A stretch of 46,376 nucleotides of DNA from Natrialba asiatica DSM 12278 (GCF_000337555.1 NZ_AOIO01000009.1:9554-55929); one strand, 5' to 3'; shown: positions 33,578 to 41,978, counted from the stretch's first letter. Notes: a model not told the origin generated them from the sequence alone. Made by a program: numbers and translations.

Positions 33578-34450
33578 ATGAGCGGGGAATCCGACACACA
33601 CAACAGTATCGAACCACCCGAGCTCACCGCCGATTTGATCCATCACATCGACGATCCGCGGTTTACCAGTGAGAACGTGGCGATCGTGACTGGCGCAGCG
33701 TCGGGGATCGGTCGTGCGACGGCGCTCGTCTTGGCGGCAAATGGCTTGACAACGATCGCAACCGATGTCGATGAGAACGGTCTCCACGAGACGGCCGAGA
33801 AAGCGGACGGCCTCGCAGTCAAGGGGGACCTCAAGACGGTCGCATGTAATCTGACTGACGACGCCGAGATCGAGGCACTCGTCGAGACGGCCGCCGATGC
33901 GGGACAGCTTCGGTACGTCGCAAATATCGCTGGCATACAGCACATCTCGCCGATCGCGTCGTTCCCGATGGAGACGTTCGACTCGCTCTACCAGGTGATG
34001 CTCCGCGCGCCGATGTATCTCACGAAACTGGCGCTTCCACACATCCGCGAGGCCGAAGATGGCGTCGGTGCCATCGCCAACATGGCGTCCGTCCACGGTC
34101 ACTACGTGACCCGCGATAAGGTCGCCTACAACACGATGAAATTCGGCCTTCGAGGGCTTACCAGGTCGACTGCGGCCGAAGGTGACGGCGATATCCGTGC
34201 GTTCACGGTCAGCACGGGCTACGTCAAGACACCGCTCGTCCTGGACCAGATTGCGGATACGGCCGAAGAACGCGGTATTACCGAGCGAGAGGTCGTCGAG
34301 GACGTGATGCTCGGGCAGGCTCGGACCTCCGAGATGATGGCGCCGGTCGAGGCGGGCAACCTGTTCGCTTTCGGGCTCTCACGCCACGGCAAACACCTTA
34401 ACGGCGGTGACTTGCTCTGGGACGGCGGCTTCGTGAACACGTACGAGTGA
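33578..34450 (+). CDS. SDR-family dehydrogenase, 3-hydroxybutyrate dehydrogenase-like
   Basis: 290 residues. NAD(P) motif VTGAASGIGRA (TGxxxGIG at 38-45), NIAGIQ in place of NNAG, catalytic Ser171 (NMASVHGHY) and Tyr184/Lys188 (YNTMK). The C-terminal half has STGYVKTPLVLDQIADTAEE and RGITEREVVEDVMLG, the lid region typical of D-3-hydroxybutyrate dehydrogenases, and ends in GGDLLWDGGFV. It would oxidise 3-hydroxybutyrate or a similar 3-hydroxyacid to the ketoacid. It is followed on the same strand by a sodium symporter cassette, which could import the substrate. Assignment of the exact substrate is inference. Confidence 0.82.
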   Translation: MSGESDTHNSIEPPELTADLIHHIDDPRFTSENVAIVTGAASGIGRATALVLAANGLTTIATDVDENGLHETAEKADGLAVKGDLKTVACNLTDDAEIEALVETAADAGQLRYVANIAGIQHISPIASFPMETFDSLYQVMLRAPMYLTKLALPHIREAEDGVGAIANMASVHGHYVTRDKVAYNTMKFGLRGLTRSTAAEGDGDIRAFTVSTGYVKTPLVLDQIADTAEERGITEREVVEDVMLGQARTSEMMAPVEAGNLFAFGLSRHGKHLNGGDLLWDGGFVNTYE

Positions 34451-34540
34451 TGGACACATGGAATATACAATCTGGATACCACGGCACGAATTGGAACGGA
34501 GGAATCGAAGCTGCGGGTCGACCGTTGAGGGGGCAAGCAC

Positions 34541-35044
34541 ATGTTAGACGGCGAGATCGATGTCGGGGGAATAACCTCGGAACTGATGCTCGCAAGCGGC
34601 GTTCTATGGACTGCCGTGCTCGGACTCGGGCTGGCCGGCTATTGGTTCGTCGCCTTGCTCGTCTCGGTGTTTCTCTTTCATCCGTGGTTCATCATCGGCG
34701 CGAGTTCAAACGGGACGATTTCGACGAAGTTGCTCGTCTATCCCCTCGGAATATGGACCGGACTCCAGCTATCGGCGTTCGTCCTGACCGAGTACTACTC
34801 GAACGCGTTCGCAGGCAGCTCACCGGCGTTTCTGGTCACCGGCATGCATCCGTCCTTCGCCGCCGTCTACTGGCTCTACTGGGTCGGTGGGTTCATGACG
34901 ATCACCCTCGGCTACGGGATTTACTTCCGCAAACACTTCCTGCCGGAAGGGGAGTGGGACCGGTTCCTCGATGAAGTCGAGCGGGTGAACGCAGAGAGCG
35001 AGAGACCGGAAGCCGACGAGGCTGTCGAGGTGCGTAATCAATGA
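34541..35044 (+). CDS. Small membrane subunit accompanying sodium:solute symporter
   Basis: 167 residues with about four helices: MLASGVLWTAVLGLGLAGYW, VALLVSVFLFHPWFIIGASS, TKLLVYPLGIWTGLQLSAFV and FAAVYWLYWVGGFMTITLGY, then a charged cytoplasmic tail. The stop overlaps the symporter ATG (ATGA, 35041-35044), so the two are coupled. Some bacterial SSS transporters need a small membrane partner. This protein is longer than the DUF485 or DUF997 partners I know and I cannot place it in either. A role as symporter subunit is inferred from coupling. Confidence 0.75.
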   Translation: MLDGEIDVGGITSELMLASGVLWTAVLGLGLAGYWFVALLVSVFLFHPWFIIGASSNGTISTKLLVYPLGIWTGLQLSAFVLTEYYSNAFAGSSPAFLVTGMHPSFAAVYWLYWVGGFMTITLGYGIYFRKHFLPEGEWDRFLDEVERVNAESERPEADEAVEVRNQ

Positions 35045-36555
35045 TCGACTTGCTCGTTCCCGGCTTCGTCGCGTTGTTTATCCTCTCGGTGTTCGCTGTC
35101 GGTCTCTACAGCAAGCGCCTGATCGACTCCTCCGACGAGTTCTACGGTGCGACGAAGATGTTCGGTGCGGCGGTCATCACCCTGGCGAGTATGTCCGGGG
35201 TCATGAGCGCCTTCGGATTTATCGGCGGTCCGGGGCTCGTCTACCAGATGGGCACGTCCTCGCTGTGGATGACCTTCGCCAGTGGCCTCGGGTTCGCAAT
35301 GGCCTATTGGATCGTCGGGAAGCGCGTCCGCGGAATGGCCGATGTCGCCGACATCGGCACGCTCGGGGACATCGCCGACGAGCGGTTCAACAGCGGCGCG
35401 ATCCGCGGGATACTCGCAGTGATTCTCTTTATCGCGTGTTGGGCGTACCTCGCCTCGCAGGTCGCTGGCGGCGGCTACGTCCTCTCGGTAATCCTCGGTA
35501 TCTCGATGGAGACCGCCGTCTGGCTCGTGTTCGGCCTGATCATCGTCTACGTTGCCGTCGGTGGCATGGCGTCGGCCCAGCTTGCGGGAGCGTACACGGG
35601 CGCGGTGATGCTCGTGGGCGTCGTCGGCGTCGTCGTCGGGTTCTTCCAGATCGCCGGCGGGATGGAAAACACGACGATGACCGTCGTCGAGGCCGGCGAA
35701 CTCACCGGCGCAGATGTGACGAAGGCGTTTGCTCCCCAGATGCTCGACGGCTGGGGGCTCGCCGAAGAGTCTGCACCTGGCCTGCTATTGATCTGGCCGG
35801 TCGTCTTCAGTATCGGCGTCATGGGACAGCCACAGGTCCTCCAACGAATGTTTTCGATCGACGATCCGAAGGGGCTGCGAACCGTCGGCCTCGTCAGCGG
35901 TGTCACCTATGCTGTGGGGAGCATCCTCTGGTTGCTCATCGGTTTCGTTGCGCTCTACCTGGTTGCGTCCGGAAGCGTCGAACCGCTCGCAGACCCCGAC
36001 ATGGCCGCCTTCGAGTTCGTCGATCGGTTGCACATCGTCTTACAGATGGTCATTTACGCGGGGCTGGTCGCTGCGATAATGTCCACCGCGGCGTTTTTCC
36101 TCTCGGTCGCCTCCGGCGCGATCGCCCGCGACTTCGTGCGGGCGATGGGCTGGGAGGTTTCCGAACAGCGGGAAACGTGGCTGGGACGAGCGGCGGTCCT
36201 CGTCGTCGGCGTTGGCTCGGTGATCTTCGGCCTGTACGGCGGCCACCTCGTCGCGATCCTCGGGACCTTCGGCTGGGGCACGTTCGTTAGCGGGACGATC
36301 CCTGCTGTGGTCGTCGGGCTGCTCTGGAAAGGCGCGAGTAGAGAGGGCGTTACTGCTGGACTTGCCGCGTCGCTCCTCCTCAACGTCACGCTGCTGGCTG
36401 CGACACAGCTCGGGTACGCGTTCCCGATCGGGATGGACTTTTACTTCATCGCGATCTCCGTTTCGATCGCCGTGACGATCTTCGTCTCGTATCTGACCGA
36501 AGGGGCCAGCGGCGAGAACGTCCCAGAACATGTTAAACCGATCTTCAAACTCTAA
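35041..36555 (+). CDS. Sodium:solute symporter family transporter
   Basis: 504 residues, about thirteen helices. SSS features: DSSDEFYGATKMFGAAVITL with ASMSGVMSAFGFIGGPG (helix 1 broken region), YLASQVAGGGYVLSVILGIS, the conserved VYVAVGGMASAQLAGAYTGA, VMGQPQVLQRMFSI, and MSTAAFFLSVASGAIARDF near the Na+ site. It moves a solute, probably an organic acid, with sodium into the cell. It lies between a coupled small membrane gene and a 23-residue membrane microprotein, downstream of the hydroxybutyrate dehydrogenase-like gene. Ligand identity is not readable. Confidence 0.92.
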   Translation: MIDLLVPGFVALFILSVFAVGLYSKRLIDSSDEFYGATKMFGAAVITLASMSGVMSAFGFIGGPGLVYQMGTSSLWMTFASGLGFAMAYWIVGKRVRGMADVADIGTLGDIADERFNSGAIRGILAVILFIACWAYLASQVAGGGYVLSVILGISMETAVWLVFGLIIVYVAVGGMASAQLAGAYTGAVMLVGVVGVVVGFFQIAGGMENTTMTVVEAGELTGADVTKAFAPQMLDGWGLAEESAPGLLLIWPVVFSIGVMGQPQVLQRMFSIDDPKGLRTVGLVSGVTYAVGSILWLLIGFVALYLVASGSVEPLADPDMAAFEFVDRLHIVLQMVIYAGLVAAIMSTAAFFLSVASGAIARDFVRAMGWEVSEQRETWLGRAAVLVVGVGSVIFGLYGGHLVAILGTFGWGTFVSGTIPAVVVGLLWKGASREGVTAGLAASLLLNVTLLAATQLGYAFPIGMDFYFIAISVSIAVTIFVSYLTEGASGENVPEHVKPIFKL

Positions 36556-36569
36556 CGGAGGTGAGAGAT

Positions 36570-36641
36570 ATGGAACTCTGGCTCGTCGGCTTCGTCGCGA
36601 TGATGGTGATCAACCTGATCGTTCTCTTCTTGAAAATATAG
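36570..36641 (+). CDS. 23-residue single-helix membrane microprotein
   Basis: An ORF of 24 codons encoding one hydrophobic helix (MELWLVGFVAMMVINLIVLF and three more residues, LKI). It begins 15 bases after the symporter stop and is preceded by GGAGGTGA (36558-36565), a perfect Shine-Dalgarno at a usable distance. That is striking in a genome where many genes are leaderless. The synteny and ribosome site make it a credible third component of the transporter unit, perhaps a stabilising or regulatory helix. It would be missed by gene finders with a length cut-off. Confidence 0.7.
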   Translation: MELWLVGFVAMMVINLIVLFLKI

Positions 36642-36842
36642 GCGGCTCCCCGCTGGTTTTCCCCTGCGCTCACCGCGGTTGTGATCTATTTTCCGAACGA
36701 CTGCGCGACCGCGAATCGTCTCTCGGGAAAGCACCTTCCGAGTTCGGACATCGATCCCTCTACGACGGCAATAACATGATCCGATCACTCCTCGGAGCAA
36801 CTACGGGTTTCTACCGCTTCTGATCGGTCGACACGTCACCCT

Positions 36843-37577
36843 CTAATCCCATCCTTCGTCTTCTAACTCCATCTGAGCTTCGACGTCGTTCATCACGCGA
36901 ACAACTCGGCGGAGAACCTTTCGCTGGCTCCGGCGAAGGTTCTTCGAGGCACCCATCTTCGAGATGTCGAACTCCGCAGCAACGTCGTCTAGGGTCGCTC
37001 CCCGCGGCGTCGAAAAATACCCCTTCTCGACTGCAGCCTCGAGCGTATCGCGCTCCCTGTCCGTCAGATTCTGGAGCGCTCGAAGCATCGAACCGACGGA
37101 TTCGACGTTCTGAAGGATATCGAAGAAGTCGTCGATATGGATCGAATCGTTACCCTTGATCGTGAACTCGTTCGAAGCATCGAGTTCTGAGAGCGCGTCT
37201 TCTGCCGACTTCGATCTATCGAAGCCGACGTTCCAGATTTCACTGCCGTTTCGAATCACGAACGGACCGGTCACATAGCCGGCGTTCTCACGAATCGTCT
37301 GCATGGCGTCAGTTTCGCCGATCCGCGAACGGACGAGCGCCGTATTCTGTTTCCGAGACAGGAGTTCGTACCCCCGAAGCATCTCGTAGCCGTTGAGCGT
37401 CTCGAGTGCGCCGTGTAACTCTTCCGGGCTCTCCCCGATCACGAGCAACCGTGTCTCGAGCGTCCGATCCGCCTGATTGAAATCCCAGTGTTGGGTGTGA
37501 AAGGCGACATCGTGTTCTCGAGTGGTCCGAATGTACGGACAATCGTACTGGACCATGTCAAGCTTTAGCGCATTCAT
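36843..37577 (-). CDS. HTH-10 (bacterio-opsin activator-like) transcriptional regulator
   Basis: 244 residues. The C-terminal HTH_10 domain (about 185-240) reads LTDRERDTLEAAVEKGYFST, PRGATLDDVAAEFDISKMGA, SKNLRRSQRKVLRRVV, typical of Bat-type haloarchaeal activators. The N-terminal about 170 residues form a Bat-like ligand/sensor region without membrane helices. The gene converges on the symporter operon across a 200-base gap and is the nearest candidate regulator for it. The first residues are MNALKLDMVQYDCPYIRTTR; an ATG seven codons in is also possible. Confidence 0.88.
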   Translation of the reverse strand: MNALKLDMVQYDCPYIRTTREHDVAFHTQHWDFNQADRTLETRLLVIGESPEELHGALETLNGYEMLRGYELLSRKQNTALVRSRIGETDAMQTIRENAGYVTGPFVIRNGSEIWNVGFDRSKSAEDALSELDASNEFTIKGNDSIHIDDFFDILQNVESVGSMLRALQNLTDRERDTLEAAVEKGYFSTPRGATLDDVAAEFDISKMGASKNLRRSQRKVLRRVVRVMNDVEAQMELEDEGWD

Positions 37578-38276
37578 CTTGCAGAACTCTTGTATTCCAG
37601 TCGTATAGCGTTTTGTGAACTGTCCGACCTACTCGCTCGATTGCGCTCGCAAGCAGTACTCGGCGCTTTCGAGGCCCTCGCGAGTAGTTCCCTGCTGTCA
37701 CAGCCGACCGCCTCAAGGTCGGCTTCGGGCATCAGCGCGAGTTCTTCAAGAACGGTGCGAAAGTCCGGGTAGTGATAGACCGGGTCGCGTTTCGTTGCGT
37801 CGCGAGGCGGTGAACTCGTCGTCAACGTTGTGCCAGCCGAGTTCACACGGTGGACCCTCGAAAAGCCGTTTAGCGTCGCGTTCTCAAGGGCGAACAACGA
37901 CTGTGCTCGTCGGTGGAGTCGTCGATCGCTGCTCAGTGTCGGACTACGCTTCGTCTCCGCCGTCCGCCCTTGAAAACTGGACTCTCTCCCACCTTCCTTT
38001 CGTGCCGGACGACTAATGAACTGGTGAACTCGTGAACTCGTGAACGGAGGAGTGCTTGCAGTGAACACAGACTGGCCGGTATAGCTAGTACGTGTCGGTA
38101 GCCGATTCGACCAGGTGGATGTACGAGTTAGCTTATCTAATCAGGCTAATTGATTAGGATAACTAATCAACGCACTCTACAGTTTTTCAACGGAACTACC
38201 AGGCAGGGCAACGAACGGGTGGATTCGTCGCAGACAGCGCCGTAACCGTCTTATTTTGGTTCTCGATTTCGATTAG
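37578..38276. other. Eroded intergenic region, no supported gene
   Basis: One long minus-strand frame (from 38068) contains a segment RDPVYHYPDFRTVLEELALM PEADLEAVG-like in look (37690-37780) with plausible protein composition, but the rest is Ser/Arg-rich and I recognise no family. It may be a transposase or hypothetical-gene fragment. A tandem GTGAACT repeat (three partial copies, about 38020-38042) and the TAATCA repeats lie here. Confidence 0.35.
38137..38169. repeat. Three TAATCA/TGATTA elements, operator-like
   Basis: CTAATCA at 38137-38143, its exact reverse complement TGATTAG at 38151-38157, and CTAATCA again at 38163-38169. The first pair forms a 7-base inverted repeat. The last copy, within GATAACTAATC (38158-38168), is mirrored by GATTAGTTAT at 38271-38280, next to the decayed SRPBCC gene. 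It could be a binding-site array for a regulator or the ends of a small decayed element. Confidence 0.5.
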
Positions 38277-38490
38277 TTATTCCGGTTGTTCTCGAACCGG
38301 CATCTGATGTGCGTGACCTCGGTCCGATTCGATCGTGGTCGTGAAGCCGTCCGGCCTACCATTAGTCGACCTGCTCTGGATCCGACCAAATGTCGAACAC
38401 GCTCTCTCACGATGCGTCGAACGTGCGACGGATAGTGAGGGTCGCGTCCGTCGTTTCAGTAACGGTCGCATCTGTCGTGTTAGGTGTCAT
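38277..38490 (-). pseudogene. Decayed SRPBCC (AHSA1-like) gene
   Basis: The ATG (38488-38490) overlaps the ArsR gene stop in an ATGA. The frame reads TTDATLTIRRTFDAS, then an in-frame TGA, then ESVFDIWSDPEQVD, then a TAA and TAG, and resumes one base out of frame as GRPDGFTTTIES. These pieces line up with the start of an AHSA1-type SRPBCC protein (RTFDAPRERVFEAWTDPEQ...WWGPDGFTTTI). The first stop is one base away from an arginine codon (CGA to TGA). The remaining two thirds of the protein is missing. ArsR-SRPBCC pairs are a common operon. Confidence 0.8.
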
Positions 38491-38825
38491 CGTTCGCCCG
38501 TCTCCAGATGGTCGGCCAGCGCGTCGAATCGATCCTCCCAGAAGACGCGGTACCGGGTCAGCCAGCCGAACGCCTCGCCAAGCGGAGCGGCGTCTAGGTG
38601 ACATCGCCGAACTCGTCCGTCCTTCTCCACCGTGACGAGGCCCGCATCCTCGAGCACCTGCAGGTGCTTGGATACCGCGGCCAGCGAGACATCGTAGGGC
38701 TCTGCGAGTTCCGAGACGCTCTTTGGCCCCTCGGCGAGTTCCTCGATGAGCGCGCGTCGCGTCGGGTGCGACAGCGCTTGGAAGATCGCGTCGAGGTCCC
38801 GATCGTCCGACTGTTGCTCAACCAT
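38487..38825 (-). CDS. ArsR-family winged-helix transcriptional regulator
   Basis: 112 residues, the usual size. DAIFQALSHPTRRALIEELA, SVSELAEPYDVSLAAVSKHL (recognition helix), QVLEDAGLVTVEKDGRVRRC (wing), then AFGWLTRYRVFWEDRFDALA. There are no metal-binding cysteines of the SmtB type. It belongs to the ArsR subgroup that partners with SRPBCC proteins, as the coupled but dead downstream gene confirms. It may still regulate itself or other loci. Confidence 0.92.
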   Translation of the reverse strand: MVEQQSDDRDLDAIFQALSHPTRRALIEELAEGPKSVSELAEPYDVSLAAVSKHLQVLEDAGLVTVEKDGRVRRCHLDAAPLGEAFGWLTRYRVFWEDRFDALADHLETGER

Positions 38826-39010
38826 CTGGTTGAACAGTAGGGATGCATATACTTATCCACATCGTCGGATAAAGCGACCACTCCGTTCTGCGGTTCCAGT
38901 GGTTAATTCGGCGATCGTGCTATCTCTCCGTTCTACATCGAAGGGGGGTTAGTCAGTGCAGTCACCGACTCGGACAGTCATTGCTCGGGTACACGTGGCC
39001 AGCAACCGGA

Positions 39011-39448
39011 CTACGGAACTAATTTCTCTTCGGTCGACTGGCGACTTCGGAACCCCTCCCAGTTCCTGTCAGCCCTGACGAGCAGATACGCGACGATGAT
39101 TACGACGGCCAACACACCATCGACGATAGCTGTGCTCGTGGCGTCCGGAGCGTCGCTGGCGAAGGCAAACAGGTACGTTGCCGTCACAGCCTTGTGGAAG
39201 ATTGCGAGTTCCCAGATGCCCGGGTACAGTCGCGGTCGAACTGCAAGCAGCAGAAAGATTCCGGCGAAGACGAGAAGACCAAAGAGTCGCCAGCTCTCGG
39301 CGACTACCGCCTCGGGACCGGCTGTTCGGACGGCCGTGATGGAGGTCCCGAACGCATATACTGCACCGAGGGCGGCGAGAAGCAAGAGACTGCTCGCCGT
39401 CCATCGCCGCCACCCCCTCACATCGTTCGAGTCACTCCCCTGAGACAT
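39011..39448 (-). CDS. Four-helix membrane protein, unknown
   Basis: 145 residues with four hydrophobic stretches: WTASSLLLLAALGAVYAFGT, WRLFGLLVFAGIFLLLAVRP, WELAIFHKAVTATYLFAFAS and AIVDGVLAVVIIVAYLLVRA. A polar N-terminus and a charged C-terminus flank them. A TATA-like box (39478-39486) lies about 30 bases upstream of the ATG. It is a single gene without a partner. A conserved HK in the third helix resembles DoxX/DUF-type small membrane proteins, but I cannot assign a family. Confidence 0.75.
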   Translation of the reverse strand: MSQGSDSNDVRGWRRWTASSLLLLAALGAVYAFGTSITAVRTAGPEAVVAESWRLFGLLVFAGIFLLLAVRPRLYPGIWELAIFHKAVTATYLFAFASDAPDATSTAIVDGVLAVVIIVAYLLVRADRNWEGFRSRQSTEEKLVP

Positions 39449-39477
39449 GGATCGTGAGTGAATTCGACGGCAAGGAA

Positions 39478-39486
39478 GATATACTT
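39478..39486 (-). promoter_or_regulatory. TATA-like box for the four-helix membrane protein
   Basis: AAGTATATC on the minus strand, about 30 bases before the ATG at 39448. Confidence 0.45.
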
Positions 39487-39928
39487 CCGGAACGAATTCG
39501 ACATACCAGTGACTAGTAATAACAGAAACAAGTTGAAGATAACCTAAAACCTTAGATACTTCTTCGTATTGTTCTCCGAGGCGCTTGGGGCACCGCCGAT
39601 GCGCTCATTGGTGGCTTAACACGGATATATACTCCGTGATGCATCTGGCGTCGGCTATCGTCGTCCCCCTCGGCGATGGAGGGAAGCTACCAAATTTGGG
39701 ATCTATTAGTCTCTTTGATGACCGTGAGAGGATCGAGTCGGTCTACCAGAGGTGCTGAACCATCGAATTGGTTCCATCGTGCCTCTTCCGTCACCCGTGT
39801 AGGATTCTCCTTCTGTGTCGTTGTGAGGATCCTACTTTGCCGTTATCGTGTGACGGTGTGAGCCAACTGACGGTGCTACTGGAGCCACACTTCGACTCCT
39901 GCGCAGTAGCGCGGTGCACTCTCGGTCA
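39487..39928. other. Intergenic region with a TATA-centred palindrome
   Basis: No convincing gene in about 440 bases. A 39-codon plus-strand frame (39639-39758, ending GSISLFDDRERIESVYQRC) could be a gene fragment. A perfect 6-base inverted repeat CACGGA/TCCGTG (39620-39638) encloses TATATAC, placing an operator-like palindrome exactly over a possible TATA box. The transcript it would drive is not identified. Confidence 0.4.
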
Positions 39929-40372
39929 TCACGTCGGTGGGAAGTCGATGACACCAAGCTGTTGCAAGAGACTGAGGTTATCCGGCAAGAACCATCGTTC
40001 AGCGATCACCCCGTCCTCTATGCGGGCAAAAAACATCTGTTGAACCTCGATTTCCGTTCCGGTTGGTTCAATCCCTCCAAGCTCACCCGTGTGTGTCCCA
40101 CGACTCGTGATACGCACCGCGACCAGATCTCCTTCCGCAACGATATTCTCGACGGTCTGCGAGACGTCGGGGAACGCGGTGAGAAAACTATTATAGGACT
40201 CTCGAATCGCCGGTCGGCCTTGGTGCGTTCCCATCGCATTGCGCTCGACAGCGTCTTCGGCGTACAGTTCGTCGAGCAGATCGAGATCGCCCTCCGCAAA
40301 GATCTCTTCGGGAATGCGGCGGACAAGTTGCTTATTCGCCTCTAATTGAGCGGTTGGTGATGAGTCTGTCAT
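39929..40372 (-). CDS. SnoaL-like/ester cyclase family protein (NTF2 fold)
   Basis: 147 residues. The pattern is EANKQLVRRIPEEIFAEGDL with LDLLDELYAEDAVERN, GRPAIRESYNSFLTAFPDVS, TVENIVAEGDLVAVRITSRG, FFARIEDGVIAERWFLPDNL: a SnoaL-type cone-shaped NTF2 fold. Such proteins include polyketide cyclases and many uncharacterised stress or detoxification proteins, so no reaction can be named. It is cytoplasmic and divergent from an HTH-10 regulator gene, a likely control partner. Confidence 0.85.
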   Translation of the reverse strand: MTDSSPTAQLEANKQLVRRIPEEIFAEGDLDLLDELYAEDAVERNAMGTHQGRPAIRESYNSFLTAFPDVSQTVENIVAEGDLVAVRITSRGTHTGELGGIEPTGTEIEVQQMFFARIEDGVIAERWFLPDNLSLLQQLGVIDFPPT

Positions 40373-40518
40373 TGATACTGTTCCTCGTCGGTGTCAGTAC
40401 AGGTATCGGTCTGTGAATTCACTGCAACCACGTCTGGTACTATGTGAGCGATAATCGTGTGCCTTCACAGGAACAAGTTTCTGCCTTTATGTGGCTCGGG
40501 AGCCGACTCTCCGCTGAG

Positions 40519-41154
40519 ATGCCCAAAATTCAGGTGAAACTCGACGGGACAGCGGTGGACGGTTGGCTGGCGACGATTTCGAGCGAGTTCCCCGATGCCG
40601 AGTTCAGACTGATGGCGACCCAGTTACGGAACGAAGGTGCGTTCGTTATTCTCGAAGTACTGACACCCAAGGGAGACGAACTCGTTCGCCGATTCGAGAA
40701 CACACCCGAAGTAGACGCAGTTGATGTCTACCATACCGATGAGCGGATGGTGTTGCTCCAGTTTCAGACCTCAGCAACGAAGTCGTATGATCCACTCCGC
40801 AAGTCGAAGAACATCTCAATTTACCCAACGATCCTGCGCAATGGATGGTTTTCCGTCGAGCTAGCGGCCTCACACGAACGGCTATCGAAGTATACCGACG
40901 AGTTAGCAGCGGCCGGCATTCCGTACGAGATTGTGTCGCTCGTCCAATCACACACTGTAAGTGAGATACTCACGGATCGCCAATGGGAATTCATTACCGA
41001 GGCAGTCGAGCGGGGGTTCTACGAGACTCCTCGGAACTGTACGCTCGCCGAGTTGGGGGACGTTCTTGACATCCACAAATCCGCGGTAAGTCGGTTGCGC
41101 CACCGAGCCGAGAGTCGGGTTATCAAGAATTTCGCCGCAGAAGCAGCACAATAG
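40519..41154 (+). CDS. HTH-10 (Bat-like) transcriptional regulator
   Basis: 211 residues from ATG 40519 (MPKIQVKLDGTAVDGWLATI), where the Bat-like N-terminal domain begins. The open frame extends to a GTG at 40444 with another ATG at 40489. The C-terminal HTH_10 reads LTDRQWEFITEAVERGFYET, NCTLAELGDVLDIHKSAVSR, RLRHRAESRVIKNF. A CTTTATG box lies about 30 bases before 40519. It is divergent from the SnoaL-like gene and convergent with the alpha/beta hydrolase, either of which may be its target. Confidence 0.85.
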   Translation: MPKIQVKLDGTAVDGWLATISSEFPDAEFRLMATQLRNEGAFVILEVLTPKGDELVRRFENTPEVDAVDVYHTDERMVLLQFQTSATKSYDPLRKSKNISIYPTILRNGWFSVELAASHERLSKYTDELAAAGIPYEIVSLVQSHTVSEILTDRQWEFITEAVERGFYETPRNCTLAELGDVLDIHKSAVSRLRHRAESRVIKNFAAEAAQ

Positions 41155-41183
41155 GAGACAGATAGCGACTAAGTACCTGCTCT

Positions 41184-41978
41184 TCAGTTAGTGAAGTTTC
41201 GGACTATTTCGTTGAATTGCTCCGAGTTCTCCCAGAACAGCATATGGCCAGCGTCGTCGAAGAACACGGTTTCAGCATTGGGTATTTGTTCGCCGACGTA
41301 CGCGCTCTCTTCCGGAGGCGTTGCTCGGCTATCTCTGCCGACGAATACCAGCGTCGGAATTTCAATCTCGGAAAGGAATGTCCGCCAATCAAGATTGAGA
41401 ATATCCCGCATGAGTTCGATTTTCGCCGTCTTCGAGCAGTTCACCATCTCGTCCACAAACCCTGATTCTCCAAGCGTTAGGGAATCGTACCGACCGGCCA
41501 TCCGGCTGAAGACGTCTTCTTCGGCGTATTCGATGTCCTTCGCAAGTTTAGTGAACGCTTCGACATCGAAGCACTGCTGTTGGTCCCAGTCCTGCGGGAC
41601 GAGATTTTCTTTTGGGGATTGATCGACACAGACCAGTTTCGAAATGCGATCACTGCCGAATAGTTCCAGATGCGACCACAGCACGACTGCTCCCATTGAC
41701 CATCCGACTGCAGTAACATCAGTGAGGTTCAAGTGATCTAATAATTCTTTGAGATCCATCGCAAGTCGAGAAATGCGGTATCCGTGTCCGGGTTTCTCCG
41801 ATTCGCCGTGGCCCCGATGATCGAATGCGACTACTTGGTAGTCCTCAGCGAGGTCGGGAACGTTTTTCTCGAAGAATTGTAACGTGCTGGACCATGCAGT
41901 GACGAATACGAGCGGTGGTCCCTCACCCTGTGTTTCGTAGTACAGTTCGACACCATCGTTGGTGGTAAGAGTCGCCAT
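41184..41978 (-). CDS. Alpha/beta hydrolase
   Basis: 264 residues. Nucleophile elbow AVGWSMGAVVLW (Ser94), HRGHGESEKP after strand 4, the acid in LVFVGRDSRATPPEES, and the catalytic His in FDDAGHMLFWE. The fold matches esterase/haloperoxidase/3-oxoadipate enol-lactonase relatives. No signal peptide, so it is cytoplasmic. ATG 41978 is used rather than the preceding TTG. Codon use is noticeably less GC-rich than region 1, suggesting later acquisition. It is convergent with the HTH-10 regulator. Confidence 0.88.
   Translation of the reverse strand: MATLTTNDGVELYYETQGEGPPLVFVTAWSSTLQFFEKNVPDLAEDYQVVAFDHRGHGESEKPGHGYRISRLAMDLKELLDHLNLTDVTAVGWSMGAVVLWSHLELFGSDRISKLVCVDQSPKENLVPQDWDQQQCFDVEAFTKLAKDIEYAEEDVFSRMAGRYDSLTLGESGFVDEMVNCSKTAKIELMRDILNLDWRTFLSEIEIPTLVFVGRDSRATPPEESAYVGEQIPNAETVFFDDAGHMLFWENSEQFNEIVRNFTN

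Noticed and set aside
38020-38042. GTGAACT tandem repeat as a CRISPR or replication iteron
   Set aside because: Only three partial copies of 8-9 bases, no spacers, no Cas or replication gene nearby.
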